The translations under genes were made by a program, and so were the position numbers. 44,611 bases of DNA from Bacteroidales bacterium (GTDB lineage Bacteria > Bacteroidota > Bacteroidia > Bacteroidales > UBA932), in NCBI GenBank assembly GCA_017455065.1, contig JAFTBU010000053.1:1-44611 (forward strand), written 5' to 3'. The notes beneath the pieces are model-generated. The model had not been told where the DNA came from. It worked only from the letters and a program-made list of their open reading frames with translations, and searched no databases. This document shows positions 30,861-40,227 of the stretch, in pieces; the stretch's first letter is position 1, and every line of letters begins with the position of its first letter.

Positions 30861-33800
30861 ATGAAAACAAAAAGAATCAGTAGCTTCCTGCTGATGGTTG
30901 CCGTTTTCATGTGCTTCGGCGTTTCCGCCCTTGCACAGGAGAGGCACATCAGCGGTAAAGTTGTCGACAGCAATGGCGATCCCATCGCCGGTGCAGTCGT
31001 GATTGCCAGAGAAGGAGCTTTCACCGTGGGTCAGAGCACAGACCTCGACGGTAATTACTCCATCGACGTCCCCGCATCGGTCAGGACTCTGACCTTCTCC
31101 ATGCTCAGCTATGAGGACGTGACTGAGACCATCGGCGGCCGCAGCGTCATCAACGTGGTCATGCCCGATGCCTCCCTCTATCTCGAGGAGGCCGTCTCCA
31201 TCGGTTACGCCAAGGTCAAGAGGAAGGACCTCACCGGATCCTCCGTTTCCGTGGCCGGAAGCGAGATCGCCCAGGTCCCTGTGACCACCGCCGCCCAGGC
31301 CCTCACCGGTAAGGCTGCAGGTGTCAACATCACCACCCAGAGCGGCGCCCCCGGTGCCAGCGTCAACATCACCGTCCGCGGCGGTACCTCCATCACCCAG
31401 TCCACCTCTCCTCTTTATATCGTGGACGGATTTGCCATGGAGAACGGTCTGCAGAATGTCGACATCAATGATATCGAGAGCATCGACGTCCTCAAGGACG
31501 CTTCCGCCACCGCTATCTACGGTGCCCAGGGTTCCAATGGTGTAATCCTCATCACCACCAAGTCCGGCAAGGCCGGCAAGACCCAGGTCACCTACAACGG
31601 TTACGTGGAATTTGAGAAACTCGGCAAGAAGCTCGCCCTCCTCGGAGTCGAGGACTATGTCAAGTACCAGTATGAGTTCATGGAGATGGCCGGCAAGATG
31701 TCCAGCTGGATCAACATGTTCGGCGATTTCGGCGCTCCCAGCAACGCCTACAGCTACATTTCCAGCAAGTACGGCAACGCCACTCCCATCGACTGGCAGG
31801 ACGCTGTCTTCGGAGGCAATGCCATGACCCAGGCTCACAACGTGAACATCACCGGTGGCAACGAGCAGACCCGTTTCATGGTTTCCTACAACCATATGGG
31901 CCAGAACGGTATCATGGAGAAGCACGGTTACACCAAGAACTCCATCCGCGCCAAGATCAACCACGAGCTCTTCAAGGGTGTCCGCATGGACTTCAACATC
32001 AACTTCAGCGACACTGACGTGGAAGGTGGCGGCTCCCTCGGCGGAACCCTCAAGAAGACCATCCTCCAGCCTGTCACTGGCGGCGTCCGCTACACCAACG
32101 AGCAGATGCTTACCACCGACCTCGGCGACGAGATGCTCGCAATCGACTCCCAGTACGACCTGAACAACCCCATCCTTGAGAACAGGGCTGTGGACCAGCA
32201 CAACTACACCCGTCAGTTCGGTGCCAACGGAGGAATCGAGTTCGACTTCCTCAAGCACTTTACCTGGCGTACCGCCGGCAGCTATTCCTGGTATTCCACC
32301 CGCAATACCTACTGGGACAACGGTACCACCCGCAGTGCCCAGAACTACAAGACTGACACCCAGACCACAGGAGTCCATCCTTGGGGCCGTCTGAACCATG
32401 GCGAACGTCATTCTTACCAGATAACCAACACACTGAATTACGCCCAGCAGTTTGACAAGCACTCCCTCAACGTCCTCCTCGGACAGGAGACTCTGTTCAA
32501 CAACTCCATCAGCGACAACAATACCTACTACGGCTTCGCCGAGAACAACTTCGGCCTGAACGACATCAGCATGGCTCAGTCCTACAACCGTTCTTCCGGC
32601 TACAGCAGCAGCGCCCTGGTGTCCTTCTTCGGCCGCGTTATGTACAACTACGCCGACCGTTACCTGCTGACCGTCTCTCTCCGTGCCGATGGTTCCTCCA
32701 AGTTCGCCAAGGGCAACAAGTGGGGCTTCTTCCCCTCTGCTTCCGCAGCGTGGAGGATCTCCGAAGAGGATTTCTACAAGGACAGCGGCATCAAGAACGT
32801 CATGAACCGCGCCAAGCTCCGTATCGGTTACGGTACCTCCGGTAACTGCAACGTGGACAACAACATGTACGCCACCGACTACGGTTCCGGCCACTACGCC
32901 ATCAACAAGACCGACGTCTCCACCCTCAAGCCCGGCAACACCGTGGGCAACCCCAAGCTCAAGTGGGAGACCACCACTTCCTTCAACGTGGGTCTCGACC
33001 TCGGCTTTGCCCGCGACAGGGTCAACCTCAGCGTGGACTGGTACAACAATGAGTCCCAGGACCTGATCATCCGTAACAACATCCCCACCTCCACCGGTTA
33101 CAGCTACCAGTACCAGAACATCGGCGCCATCCGCAACCGCGGTGTCGAGCTCGTGCTCAACACTGTCAACGTCGAGACCCGCGACTTCCGCTGGACCACC
33201 GATTTCAACATTTCCTTCAACCGTTCGAAGGTGCTCGCCATTTACGGCGAGGGTGACAACGACTACTTCACCCGTTCCGAGGACGAGGGTCACTGCAACT
33301 ACATGATCCGCGTCAATGAGCCCATCGGCCAGTTCTACGGATATCAGTACGACGGTATCTACACCACCGACATGTTCGACCAGCTCGCCGACGGCTCCTA
33401 CCTCCTCAAGGACGGTATCGCTTATGACAAGAACCGCAAGCGCGCCGACATCAAGCCCGGTGACTTCAAGATCAAGCGTCAGAGCGAGCTCGTGGATGCC
33501 GACGGCAATCCTCAGTTCAGCACCACCGGCAACGACGACCGCGTCGTCCTCGGCAACGCAATGCCTCTGTTCACCGGCGGTCTCACCAACACCATCACCT
33601 GGAAGGGCTTCGACCTGAACGTGTTCATGAACTTCAGCTACGGCAACAAGATCTTCAACATGTCCACCCAGCGCTTCATCGGTCCCTACCTCCCCAACCA
33701 GACCATGGTGGCCGAGATGGGCAACCGTTTCACTCTCATCGACCCTGCTACCGGCAAGGAGACCAAGGACCTCGCCCGTCTGGCTGCCCTCAACCCCAAC

Positions 33801-34127
33801 CAGAAGGATGCGAACATGATGTGGAGCATCAACTCCGACAACAAGCTCGCCATCACCTGCCCTATGGACAAGTACATGGAGGATGGTTCTTTCCTGCGTC
33901 TGAACACCATCACCCTCGGCTACACCCTGCCCAAGCAGCTCACCAGCAAGTGCCACATCGACATGCTGCGCATCTATGCTACCCTGAGCAACATCCACAC
34001 CTTCACGAAGTACAGCGGATATGACCCTGAGGTCTCCAACTCCAGCAGCATCCTCGCCGCCGGTATGGACAACTCCGCATATCCCCGTGCCAAAGGTTGT
34101 GTCATAGGTCTCAATATCACTTTCTAA
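30861..34127 (+). CDS. SusC/RagA-family TonB-linked outer-membrane transporter
   Basis: 1088 residues. Signal peptide (about 1-26), carboxypeptidase-D regulatory-like domain (about 28-110, HISGKVVDSNGDPIAGAVV), a TonB-box-like segment (LEEAVSIGYAKVKRKDLTGS), the plug with the SusC signature (VNITVRGGTSITQSTSPLYI, IDVLKDASATAIYGAQGSNG), then a long TonB-dependent barrel to the terminal strand GCVIGLNITF. It imports large oligosaccharides together with SusD. It is the first gene of the pair, with SusD starting just 6 nt after its stop. The neighbouring GH28, CE8, GH105 and GH43 genes suggest a pectic or arabinan ligand; that is inference. Confidence 0.96.
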   Translation: MKTKRISSFLLMVAVFMCFGVSALAQERHISGKVVDSNGDPIAGAVVIAREGAFTVGQSTDLDGNYSIDVPASVRTLTFSMLSYEDVTETIGGRSVINVVMPDASLYLEEAVSIGYAKVKRKDLTGSSVSVAGSEIAQVPVTTAAQALTGKAAGVNITTQSGAPGASVNITVRGGTSITQSTSPLYIVDGFAMENGLQNVDINDIESIDVLKDASATAIYGAQGSNGVILITTKSGKAGKTQVTYNGYVEFEKLGKKLALLGVEDYVKYQYEFMEMAGKMSSWINMFGDFGAPSNAYSYISSKYGNATPIDWQDAVFGGNAMTQAHNVNITGGNEQTRFMVSYNHMGQNGIMEKHGYTKNSIRAKINHELFKGVRMDFNINFSDTDVEGGGSLGGTLKKTILQPVTGGVRYTNEQMLTTDLGDEMLAIDSQYDLNNPILENRAVDQHNYTRQFGANGGIEFDFLKHFTWRTAGSYSWYSTRNTYWDNGTTRSAQNYKTDTQTTGVHPWGRLNHGERHSYQITNTLNYAQQFDKHSLNVLLGQETLFNNSISDNNTYYGFAENNFGLNDISMAQSYNRSSGYSSSALVSFFGRVMYNYADRYLLTVSLRADGSSKFAKGNKWGFFPSASAAWRISEEDFYKDSGIKNVMNRAKLRIGYGTSGNCNVDNNMYATDYGSGHYAINKTDVSTLKPGNTVGNPKLKWETTTSFNVGLDLGFARDRVNLSVDWYNNESQDLIIRNNIPTSTGYSYQYQNIGAIRNRGVELVLNTVNVETRDFRWTTDFNISFNRSKVLAIYGEGDNDYFTRSEDEGHCNYMIRVNEPIGQFYGYQYDGIYTTDMFDQLADGSYLLKDGIAYDKNRKRADIKPGDFKIKRQSELVDADGNPQFSTTGNDDRVVLGNAMPLFTGGLTNTITWKGFDLNVFMNFSYGNKIFNMSTQRFIGPYLPNQTMVAEMGNRFTLIDPATGKETKDLARLAALNPNQKDANMMWSINSDNKLAITCPMDKYMEDGSFLRLNTITLGYTLPKQLTSKCHIDMLRIYATLSNIHTFTKYSGYDPEVSNSSSILAAGMDNSAYPRAKGCVIGLNITF

Positions 34128-34132
34128 TCAAC

Positions 34133-36013
34133 ATGGCCATGAAAAAGATAATTAACATACTTTCTGTCGCCATCCTGGGTCTCGGCCTTGTGGCCTGCAA
34201 CGATTTCCTTGAAATCCCTTCCCAGACCAAGTTCGACAGCGGCTCCATCTTCCAGACTGAGGGCCGTGCTGAAATGGCTGTCCTCGCCGCTTACCCGGCC
34301 GGATACAACCGTGAGATGTGGTACCAGCTCGGTATGGGCACCGACGAGGTGATCTCCACCGAAGGTCTCACCAACTCCAAGAACCAGATCGGCAACTACC
34401 TGCTTTCAGGTTCCGTCACCGGTACTTCCACCTACACCTCAGCATATTCCGCCATCGAGTACTCCAACGTGTGCATCGCCGGTCTCCAGGGCATGGAGCA
34501 GACTGACAATGTCCGCAGGATGCTGGGCGAGAGCTATTGCATCCGTGCCATGGCTTACCTGAACCTGGTCCGCTACTGGGGCGACGTGCCTTACACCCGC
34601 GACCCTGTGGCCACCCAGACCACTTTCGCTTCTTCCCGCGTGAGCCGAGACGTCATCCTCGACGACATGGTGGCCGACCTCCAGGAAGCAGTCGAACTGC
34701 TGCCTTGGAAGAGCGACATCATCAACTTCACCCCTGAGCGCTACTGCAAGGAGTCCGCTTACGCCCTGCTTGCAAGGGTTGCCCTGTACAATGCAGGCTA
34801 TTCCCTCCGTTGGGACCTGAACACCTATGCGGAGTCTTCCCTCAAGGTCGCCAGGCGTGACGATGCCGCCAAGGTGAAAGAGATGAACAAGATCGCCATG
34901 GATGCCTGCCAGGCTGTCATCAGCAGGGGTTCTTTCTCCCTGAGCCCTGACTACAAGCAGATCTTCCTCGATCTCGTGAACGGTGCATACAACCAGGAGT
35001 CCATCCTCGAGCAGGGCCAGTACGGCACCAACTGCAACGTGGAGACCGGTTACACCAACGGCGCTTTCAGCCACACCAGCTCGCTGTACGGCAAGAGCCA
35101 GCCGGCCATGAAGATCAACCCCGCCCTGTATTTCAACTACGGTGACGGTGACACCCGCCGCGACGTGGCCATCTGCACCTATGCAGTGGACAACAACGGT
35201 GACATCCACCTCCACCCTTACGGCGGATTCTACATCGGCAAGTTCCGTCCCAGCTGGAAGACCGCCATCGGCACCGCTGCCAACAAGCGCGACATCAACT
35301 GGCCTTGGTTCCGCTACAGTCACATCCTGCTGATGTACGCTGAGGCTGCCAATGAGTACTACGGTGCTCCTACCGCCGAGGCAATCGACGCTCTGAAGGC
35401 TATCCGCACCCGTGCATACGGCGGCGACGCCTCCAAGATCGGCACCATTCCCACCGACCACGACGACTTCCGCAGTGCTATCATCCTCGAGAACAAGCTC
35501 GAGTTTGCCGGAGAGGCATGGCGTCGCACCGAGCTCTGCCGCTGGGGTATCCTCCGCGAGACCCTCCTCGAGAACAAGCAGCAGATCCTCGACATTGTCT
35601 CCCACAGCGGAGCATATGCAAACTACGACCGCTACCGCATCTATACCCCCGTCGCCGGTTACTTCGGATTCAAGGATGCCACCATCCCTTACGAGTCCGT
35701 CACCAAGACCCAGCTGACCGCAGAGGAAATCGCCGCCTACACCGCTCAGGGCAAGATTGTGCTTGACATGAACGGCAAGGACGTCGCCAAGAACACCGAC
35801 AGCGCCAACCTCATGGGTATGTTTGAGAAGGCTGCCGACGGCACCATGATCTTCAAGGGCGCCGAAGGATTCGCTACTTCCAGCGATGCTTCCTGGTACT
35901 CCAGCCTTTTCCGCGGCCTGCGTACCATCGGTTCCGAGCTCTGCCCTCTGAACCAGACCAGCGTGATCGACATCAACCCCGGCTTGGAAGGACAGCAGCT
36001 GCCCGGATATTAG
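34133..36013 (+). CDS. SusD/RagB-family glycan-binding lipoprotein
   Basis: 626 residues. It has a lipoprotein signal (MKKIINILSVAILGLGLVAC) and the SusD layout: N-terminal TPR helices (SYCIRAMAYLNLVRYWGDVPYT), a middle ligand-binding region, and the RagB/SusD C-terminal block (GEAWRRTELCRWGIL). Two ATGs are possible, 34133 and 34139; the first is reported. It binds glycan at the cell surface and docks on SusC. A strong terminator follows at 36044, which isolates it from the convergent signalling operon. Confidence 0.95.
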   Translation: MAMKKIINILSVAILGLGLVACNDFLEIPSQTKFDSGSIFQTEGRAEMAVLAAYPAGYNREMWYQLGMGTDEVISTEGLTNSKNQIGNYLLSGSVTGTSTYTSAYSAIEYSNVCIAGLQGMEQTDNVRRMLGESYCIRAMAYLNLVRYWGDVPYTRDPVATQTTFASSRVSRDVILDDMVADLQEAVELLPWKSDIINFTPERYCKESAYALLARVALYNAGYSLRWDLNTYAESSLKVARRDDAAKVKEMNKIAMDACQAVISRGSFSLSPDYKQIFLDLVNGAYNQESILEQGQYGTNCNVETGYTNGAFSHTSSLYGKSQPAMKINPALYFNYGDGDTRRDVAICTYAVDNNGDIHLHPYGGFYIGKFRPSWKTAIGTAANKRDINWPWFRYSHILLMYAEAANEYYGAPTAEAIDALKAIRTRAYGGDASKIGTIPTDHDDFRSAIILENKLEFAGEAWRRTELCRWGILRETLLENKQQILDIVSHSGAYANYDRYRIYTPVAGYFGFKDATIPYESVTKTQLTAEEIAAYTAQGKIVLDMNGKDVAKNTDSANLMGMFEKAADGTMIFKGAEGFATSSDASWYSSLFRGLRTIGSELCPLNQTSVIDINPGLEGQQLPGY

Positions 36014-36043
36014 CAGTTGACTTCCTGAAAGGGATAATATGAA

Positions 36044-36077
36044 AGAGGCTGACCAGACCGGTCAGCCTCTTTTTTTA
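36044..36077 (+). terminator. Rho-independent terminator of the SusCD operon
   Basis: A perfect 11-bp stem AGAGGCTGACC (36044-36054) / GGTCAGCCTCT (36060-36070) with a 5-nt loop, followed by a T-run. It may also end the convergent minus-strand operon, whose last stop is at 36092. Confidence 0.95.
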
Positions 36078-36091
36078 TTGGGTACGGCGCA

Positions 36092-36520
36092 TTAAATATG
36101 TCCGCCGCCTTCTGCTTTGAGCTGCTCGTCCACTTTCTTCTTTTCGTCCATCAGCAGGACCAGCAGCCAGTCTTTCTGCTCTTCGCTCAGGCCCAGGTCG
36201 CGGCAGGCGCTCTCGTAGCGGTTGATGACCGCCTCCTGGTAGCGGTGGTACACCATCGATTTGCGGATTTCATCCTCGATGGCGTCGTGCTCGATCTCGT
36301 AACTGTCCTTGTAATAGTCTTTATAGGCCTTTTCAGAGGAATAGTTGAGGCAGAAGTAGAACATGCCCGTGGCCAGGATTATGATGCCTATGACGCCCAA
36401 TACGAAGGGTACTCTCTCTATCAGGGCCAGCATGCCCAGGGTGCCGCCGACGAAGAACAGCAGGAGGGCCAGCAATTCGTTCCGGTGGTATTTGAATATG
36501 TTCTTGGGATTCAGTTTCAT
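36092..36520 (-). CDS. Small membrane protein with charged helical tail
   Basis: 142 residues: two TM helices (about 17-37 and 40-60) and a charged, helical cytoplasmic tail (KAYKDYYKDSYEIEHDAIED, LGLSEEQKDWLLVLLMDEKK). I do not recognise a family. It is the last gene of the six-gene signalling operon, and its ATG overlaps the TGA of the TPR protein gene (ATGA, 36520-36517). The compact design suggests a modulator or partner of the membrane proteins encoded upstream. Confidence 0.75.
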   Translation of the reverse strand: MKLNPKNIFKYHRNELLALLLFFVGGTLGMLALIERVPFVLGVIGIIILATGMFYFCLNYSSEKAYKDYYKDSYEIEHDAIEDEIRKSMVYHRYQEAVINRYESACRDLGLSEEQKDWLLVLLMDEKKKVDEQLKAEGGGHI

Positions 36521-37845
36521 AACTTGATAGTGTTCGATTTGCGGTTCTGGAGTATCTTGATCTTCATGTCATTCTCGGCTTCCTTGGCGTCCAGGGCTTT
36601 CTGGTAGGCCTGGCGTGCCAGCAGGCTGTGGCCGTTCTGTTTCCTGAGGGTTTCGAGGTTTTCGCGCAGCTGCCACTGGGAGACCAGGATGGAGAAGAAG
36701 GCGATGGCAAACATCACCAGGAAGCCCAGCAGGATCGTGTTCTCGTTCTGGTGGCGCAGCCTTTCGGCGTCGGCGCGGAGCTGGGCGTTGTTCATCTCGG
36801 CATCGAGTATGGCCATGTCTTCGTTCTGCACTTTGATGTAGATCGAGTCTTTCACGTCCATGAGGCGGCTGAGCTCGCCGTAGGCGTCCGGAAAGGCGTT
36901 GAGGTCGGCGTAGATGCCGTGCTTGAGGGTGTGCCGGGCCTTGTCGGTCGACAGCGAATCGGCCACCGTCAGGGCTTCCCTGAAGAGGCGGCGCGAGCGC
37001 AGGTAGCACACGTCCATTTCGTAGCGGTCGTCGGCTTCAGCCTGCACTTTGTACAGGGGGTCGGCCACGAGCTTGTCGTAATTTTCCCAGAGACGGTCCC
37101 ATTCGTTCTCGGCGTAATACAGGAAGCAGCGCGTCATCAGGACTTTTATGCGCAGAGTGGGGAAATAGTCCTGGTAGTACTCAGCGCCGTTGCAGAATTC
37201 CACGGCCTTCCCGAATTCGCCCTGGCGTATGTATTCCTGGGCGATGAGGATGTAGAGGTTGGGCAGTTCCTGCTCCGCACGGGCTTCCTTGCAGAATTCG
37301 GCGGCTTTGGTGAAGTTTTCGACCGCCAGGTGGGGATTGGTCCTGTAGCTCTGTATGAGGCCCACTATGCGGTGGGAATACATCTTTCCGAGGGCGTTCT
37401 GCGCCTCTGTGGCGTCGCGCATCAGCTCCCGCGCTTCCAGCATGGCTTCGGACACCCTGCCGTCGTGGATCAGGAATTGGCAATACTCATGTACGGCCGA
37501 GTACAGGAAGGCCCTGTATTCCTTGTGGTCCTCGAGGGTGGACTTGATTTCCGCCATCACTGCGTCCATGCGGGCGGTGTCCCCCTGGGCGAAGCGCACG
37601 GGCATCTCCAGGGACAGCGCAAGGCACTTGAAGCGGTAGTCCAGCCTGGCCTCACCGACCCGGTACAGCGAGTCCGCGAGGGGCAGATTGTCAGGATTGT
37701 ACATCTGCATCCTGCCGTAGGCATAGCGCTCGAAGCTGTCGTGGTCCACCCGGAGGCGGTTCACGATCTGCGCCGTTCCGGTCAATGCCGGCAGGAGTGC
37801 CAATGCTGCGGCGAGGGCCGCTCTGAGCAAGGGACGGAGTGTCAT
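36517..37845 (-). CDS. TPR protein with TM helix and cytoplasmic coiled coil, sensor without kinase domain
   Basis: 442 residues: signal peptide (MTLRPLLRAALAAALALLPA), periplasmic TPR helices (to about 330), a coiled-coil stretch (about 335-368), one TM helix (about 369-390, TILLGFLVMFAIAFFSILVS) and a short cytoplasmic coiled coil (about 391-442). This is the layout of the TPR histidine kinase two genes upstream but with the HisKA and ATPase domains missing. It could pair with that kinase through its coiled coils, or be a scaffold. The start at 37845 is set by the ATGA overlap with the response-regulator stop and the signal peptide. Confidence 0.85.
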   Translation of the reverse strand: MTLRPLLRAALAAALALLPALTGTAQIVNRLRVDHDSFERYAYGRMQMYNPDNLPLADSLYRVGEARLDYRFKCLALSLEMPVRFAQGDTARMDAVMAEIKSTLEDHKEYRAFLYSAVHEYCQFLIHDGRVSEAMLEARELMRDATEAQNALGKMYSHRIVGLIQSYRTNPHLAVENFTKAAEFCKEARAEQELPNLYILIAQEYIRQGEFGKAVEFCNGAEYYQDYFPTLRIKVLMTRCFLYYAENEWDRLWENYDKLVADPLYKVQAEADDRYEMDVCYLRSRRLFREALTVADSLSTDKARHTLKHGIYADLNAFPDAYGELSRLMDVKDSIYIKVQNEDMAILDAEMNNAQLRADAERLRHQNENTILLGFLVMFAIAFFSILVSQWQLRENLETLRKQNGHSLLARQAYQKALDAKEAENDMKIKILQNRKSNTIKL

Positions 37846-38264
37846 TTTCCGGCTTTTGCCTCGATCAGCTGCATCTGGGTGTTGACGCAACTGAGCAGTT
37901 TTTCCATGATTATGGGCTTCATGATGAAGTCGTTGGCTCCCAGGTTGAAGCCCTTCACCACGTCATCGTTGGAGTTGAGGGCGGAGAGTATCACGATCTG
38001 TATGTCGGCAGTCTCGGGGTCCGCGCGGAGCCTGCGTATGACTTCGAAGCCGTCGATGCCGGGCATCATGATGTCGAGCAGGATCAGGTCGGGTTTCTGC
38101 TCTGCGACAGCTTCCAGGGCCTGCTGGCCGTTGGCTGCGGTGCGGAGCTTGAAATTGAATTTGGAAAGCATCTTCTGGACCAGCAGGAGGTTCAGGGGAA
38201 TGTCGTCCACTGCCAGCACGTTGAATCTGGAGTAGTCGTGGTCTTGTGCGTAGAATGGTACCAT
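37842..38264 (-). CDS. Stand-alone response-regulator receiver domain
   Basis: 140 residues with one REC domain. The acidic pair Asp20-Asp21, phospho-acceptor Asp64 (LILLDIMMPG), Ser94 and Lys116 (IMKPI) are all present. No output domain is attached: the C-terminus ends with a short helix at about 140. It is 3 nt after the histidine kinase stop, so that kinase should be its donor. As with CheY-type proteins the output must be by protein contact, and the TPR/TM/coiled-coil protein encoded next (ATGA overlap) is a natural candidate. Confidence 0.92.
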   Translation of the reverse strand: MVPFYAQDHDYSRFNVLAVDDIPLNLLLVQKMLSKFNFKLRTAANGQQALEAVAEQKPDLILLDIMMPGIDGFEVIRRLRADPETADIQIVILSALNSNDDVVKGFNLGANDFIMKPIIMEKLLSCVNTQMQLIEAKAGK

Positions 38265-38267
38265 TGG

Positions 38268-40223
38268 TTATGCGGTTTTTTCGTTTTTGTTCTCAGTCTT
38301 GGGGGTTACGGGGACGCTGAAAATGAATCTGGCGCCTGGCCCCTGCCATGTAGTGTCGAGATACACCTTGGCATCCATCCTGGAGGCGATGTCGCGGCAT
38401 ATGCTCAGTCCGAGGCCTGTGCCCTGGACGAATTCATTGAGCTTGGTGAAGCGGTTGAAGATGGCTTCGGCCTGGTCGGCGGGCACTCCCGTACCGGTGT
38501 CGGTGACGGATAAAGTGACGTAGCCGGGTTCTTTGGTGAGCGAGCTCCTCAGTACGATGGAGCCCTTCTGGGTGTGCTTGCAGGCGTTTGTGAGCAGGTT
38601 TATCAGGATCTGCTGCACGCGCCTGGGATCGGTCGTGAAATTGAACGGCTCGGGAGACTCGGGCTCGTAGCTCATGGTCACTCCGGGCTGGAGGCGGTGC
38701 TCGGTGCTGGAGATGGCGGCGTTGCAGATGAAGTGCAGCTCGCTGGGCTCGTAGGTGATGCGGTATTCTCCTGAATCCATCGCGGAGGCGTTCAGGATGT
38801 CATCCAGGAGCATCGTGAGCATCTTGGAGTTGTTGATGATGTGCCCTGCGAATTGTTCTTTCTCTTCTTCGGGGAAGGTGCCGTCGGGGAGGCTGAGGAG
38901 CTGGGAGAAGCCCACGATGGCGTTCAGCGGAGTGCGGACTTCATGGCTCATGTTCTGCACGAAGCGGGTCTTGGCGGCATTGGCCAGGGTCACCTTTTCA
39001 TTGGCTTCCGCGAGCTGTTTGTTATGTCTCACCAGGGACATCTGGTGCATGGCCAGGAAGGTGATTACGGCCAGCAGGATGATGAAGAGCAGGATGACGA
39101 TCGTGCGGCTGTTGCGCTGCACCTGTTCCGCCTTGCTGTCCAGCTCTGCGTGGAGGAGCTGGTTGCCTATCCTGGCGTCCATTTCGGCAGCCCTTGAATT
39201 GGCTTTGGCCGAAAGGAGCTGTTCCTGTCTCCGGACCAGGACCTTTTCGAGGTTGAAAGCTTCGTCCTTGTATCCGAAAGCTTCGGCTATATTGGCTACG
39301 AATTTGAATTCTCTCACGCTGGAGAAATCGTTCGGGGTGATCTTGGAGGCGTCGAAAGAGCCGTCGATGATGGCGTCCAAGGTCTGGAACAGCTGCACCG
39401 CGCTCTTGCTTATGGTTGTAAGGCCGGGGTCTGCCAGGCAGTATTCCTTATGTTTCTTGTAGGCTTCCTGGTCTCTTTCGAAGGCTGACAGCTTGGCCAT
39501 GTAGTACTCACAGCGCAGTGTGTCCATATGCAATTTCGAAGTGGCATAGGCCTTCTCCACGTTGATCCTGAGCGAATCATTACCGATGGTATAGGTGTCT
39601 GCGAGGTCACAGTACAGCCTGGTGGGGCTCTGCCGCCTGATGACCGAGTCTTTGCTGGTGTTGTAAATATCCAGGGCTTTCAGGATGTAGTCTTTGGCGG
39701 ATATATAGTCGTTTTCTGCCACATAGGCCGAGATCATGAATCTGTAGCCCTGCCACATCCCGTACTCGTCCTTCCGGCTCTGGGCTGTGTGCAGCATTTC
39801 ATCGACCAGCTCCACAGACCTCATCCTCTGGTTGTGGTTGTAGAAATAATTCTTGGTGACTTCGTAGGCGTAGTAATAATACTGGTAGAAGCCATTTTCT
39901 TTGGCGATTCCCTTGAGGTCCTCGAACATCTTGAGTATTACCTCATCCTGCGAAGGAGTGGTAGAGACTCCTGTGGGGATGGCCCGGGAGGCGTTTTTCA
40001 GGATTTCGACGTAGTAGATGGTCAGGGCCTTCTTGTCTTTCCTCTCCACCGCCATCTTGTACAGCATGTCGGCGTTTTCCTGGAATTGCGGCTTGCCGAT
40101 GTACTGTTCGCATCTGTTTAAATAGAAATAGCACGAGTCGTCTATGTCATAAGCGTTGTTCTGCGCCCGGGTGCCGACGGCCGCAAACAAGGTCAGGAAT
40201 ATGGCCAGAAGTGTTTTTTTCAT
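38268..40223 (-). CDS. TPR-containing sensor histidine kinase
   Basis: 651 residues: signal peptide (MKKTLLAIFLTLFAAVGTRA), periplasmic TPR-like helices (to about 340), a coiled-coil segment, one TM helix (374-392), HisKA with His427 (FVQNMSHEVRTPLNAIVGFS), and HATPase_c with N-box (Asn546, INLLTNACKH), G1 (DTGTGVPAD) and G2 (GTGLGLSI). It is a complete kinase but lacks a fused receiver; the receiver is the next gene after 3 nt. I start at 40223 for the signal peptide. The AraC gene ends 4 nt before it. Confidence 0.95.
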   Translation of the reverse strand: MKKTLLAIFLTLFAAVGTRAQNNAYDIDDSCYFYLNRCEQYIGKPQFQENADMLYKMAVERKDKKALTIYYVEILKNASRAIPTGVSTTPSQDEVILKMFEDLKGIAKENGFYQYYYYAYEVTKNYFYNHNQRMRSVELVDEMLHTAQSRKDEYGMWQGYRFMISAYVAENDYISAKDYILKALDIYNTSKDSVIRRQSPTRLYCDLADTYTIGNDSLRINVEKAYATSKLHMDTLRCEYYMAKLSAFERDQEAYKKHKEYCLADPGLTTISKSAVQLFQTLDAIIDGSFDASKITPNDFSSVREFKFVANIAEAFGYKDEAFNLEKVLVRRQEQLLSAKANSRAAEMDARIGNQLLHAELDSKAEQVQRNSRTIVILLFIILLAVITFLAMHQMSLVRHNKQLAEANEKVTLANAAKTRFVQNMSHEVRTPLNAIVGFSQLLSLPDGTFPEEEKEQFAGHIINNSKMLTMLLDDILNASAMDSGEYRITYEPSELHFICNAAISSTEHRLQPGVTMSYEPESPEPFNFTTDPRRVQQILINLLTNACKHTQKGSIVLRSSLTKEPGYVTLSVTDTGTGVPADQAEAIFNRFTKLNEFVQGTGLGLSICRDIASRMDAKVYLDTTWQGPGARFIFSVPVTPKTENKNEKTA

Positions 40224-40227
40224 CTTC

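Noticed and set aside
30855-33998. A very long open frame antisense to susC
   Set aside because: It is a mirror of the high-GC third-position bias of susC; the translation is low-complexity Val/Gly/Asp/His with no domain, and the susC frame is unmistakable.
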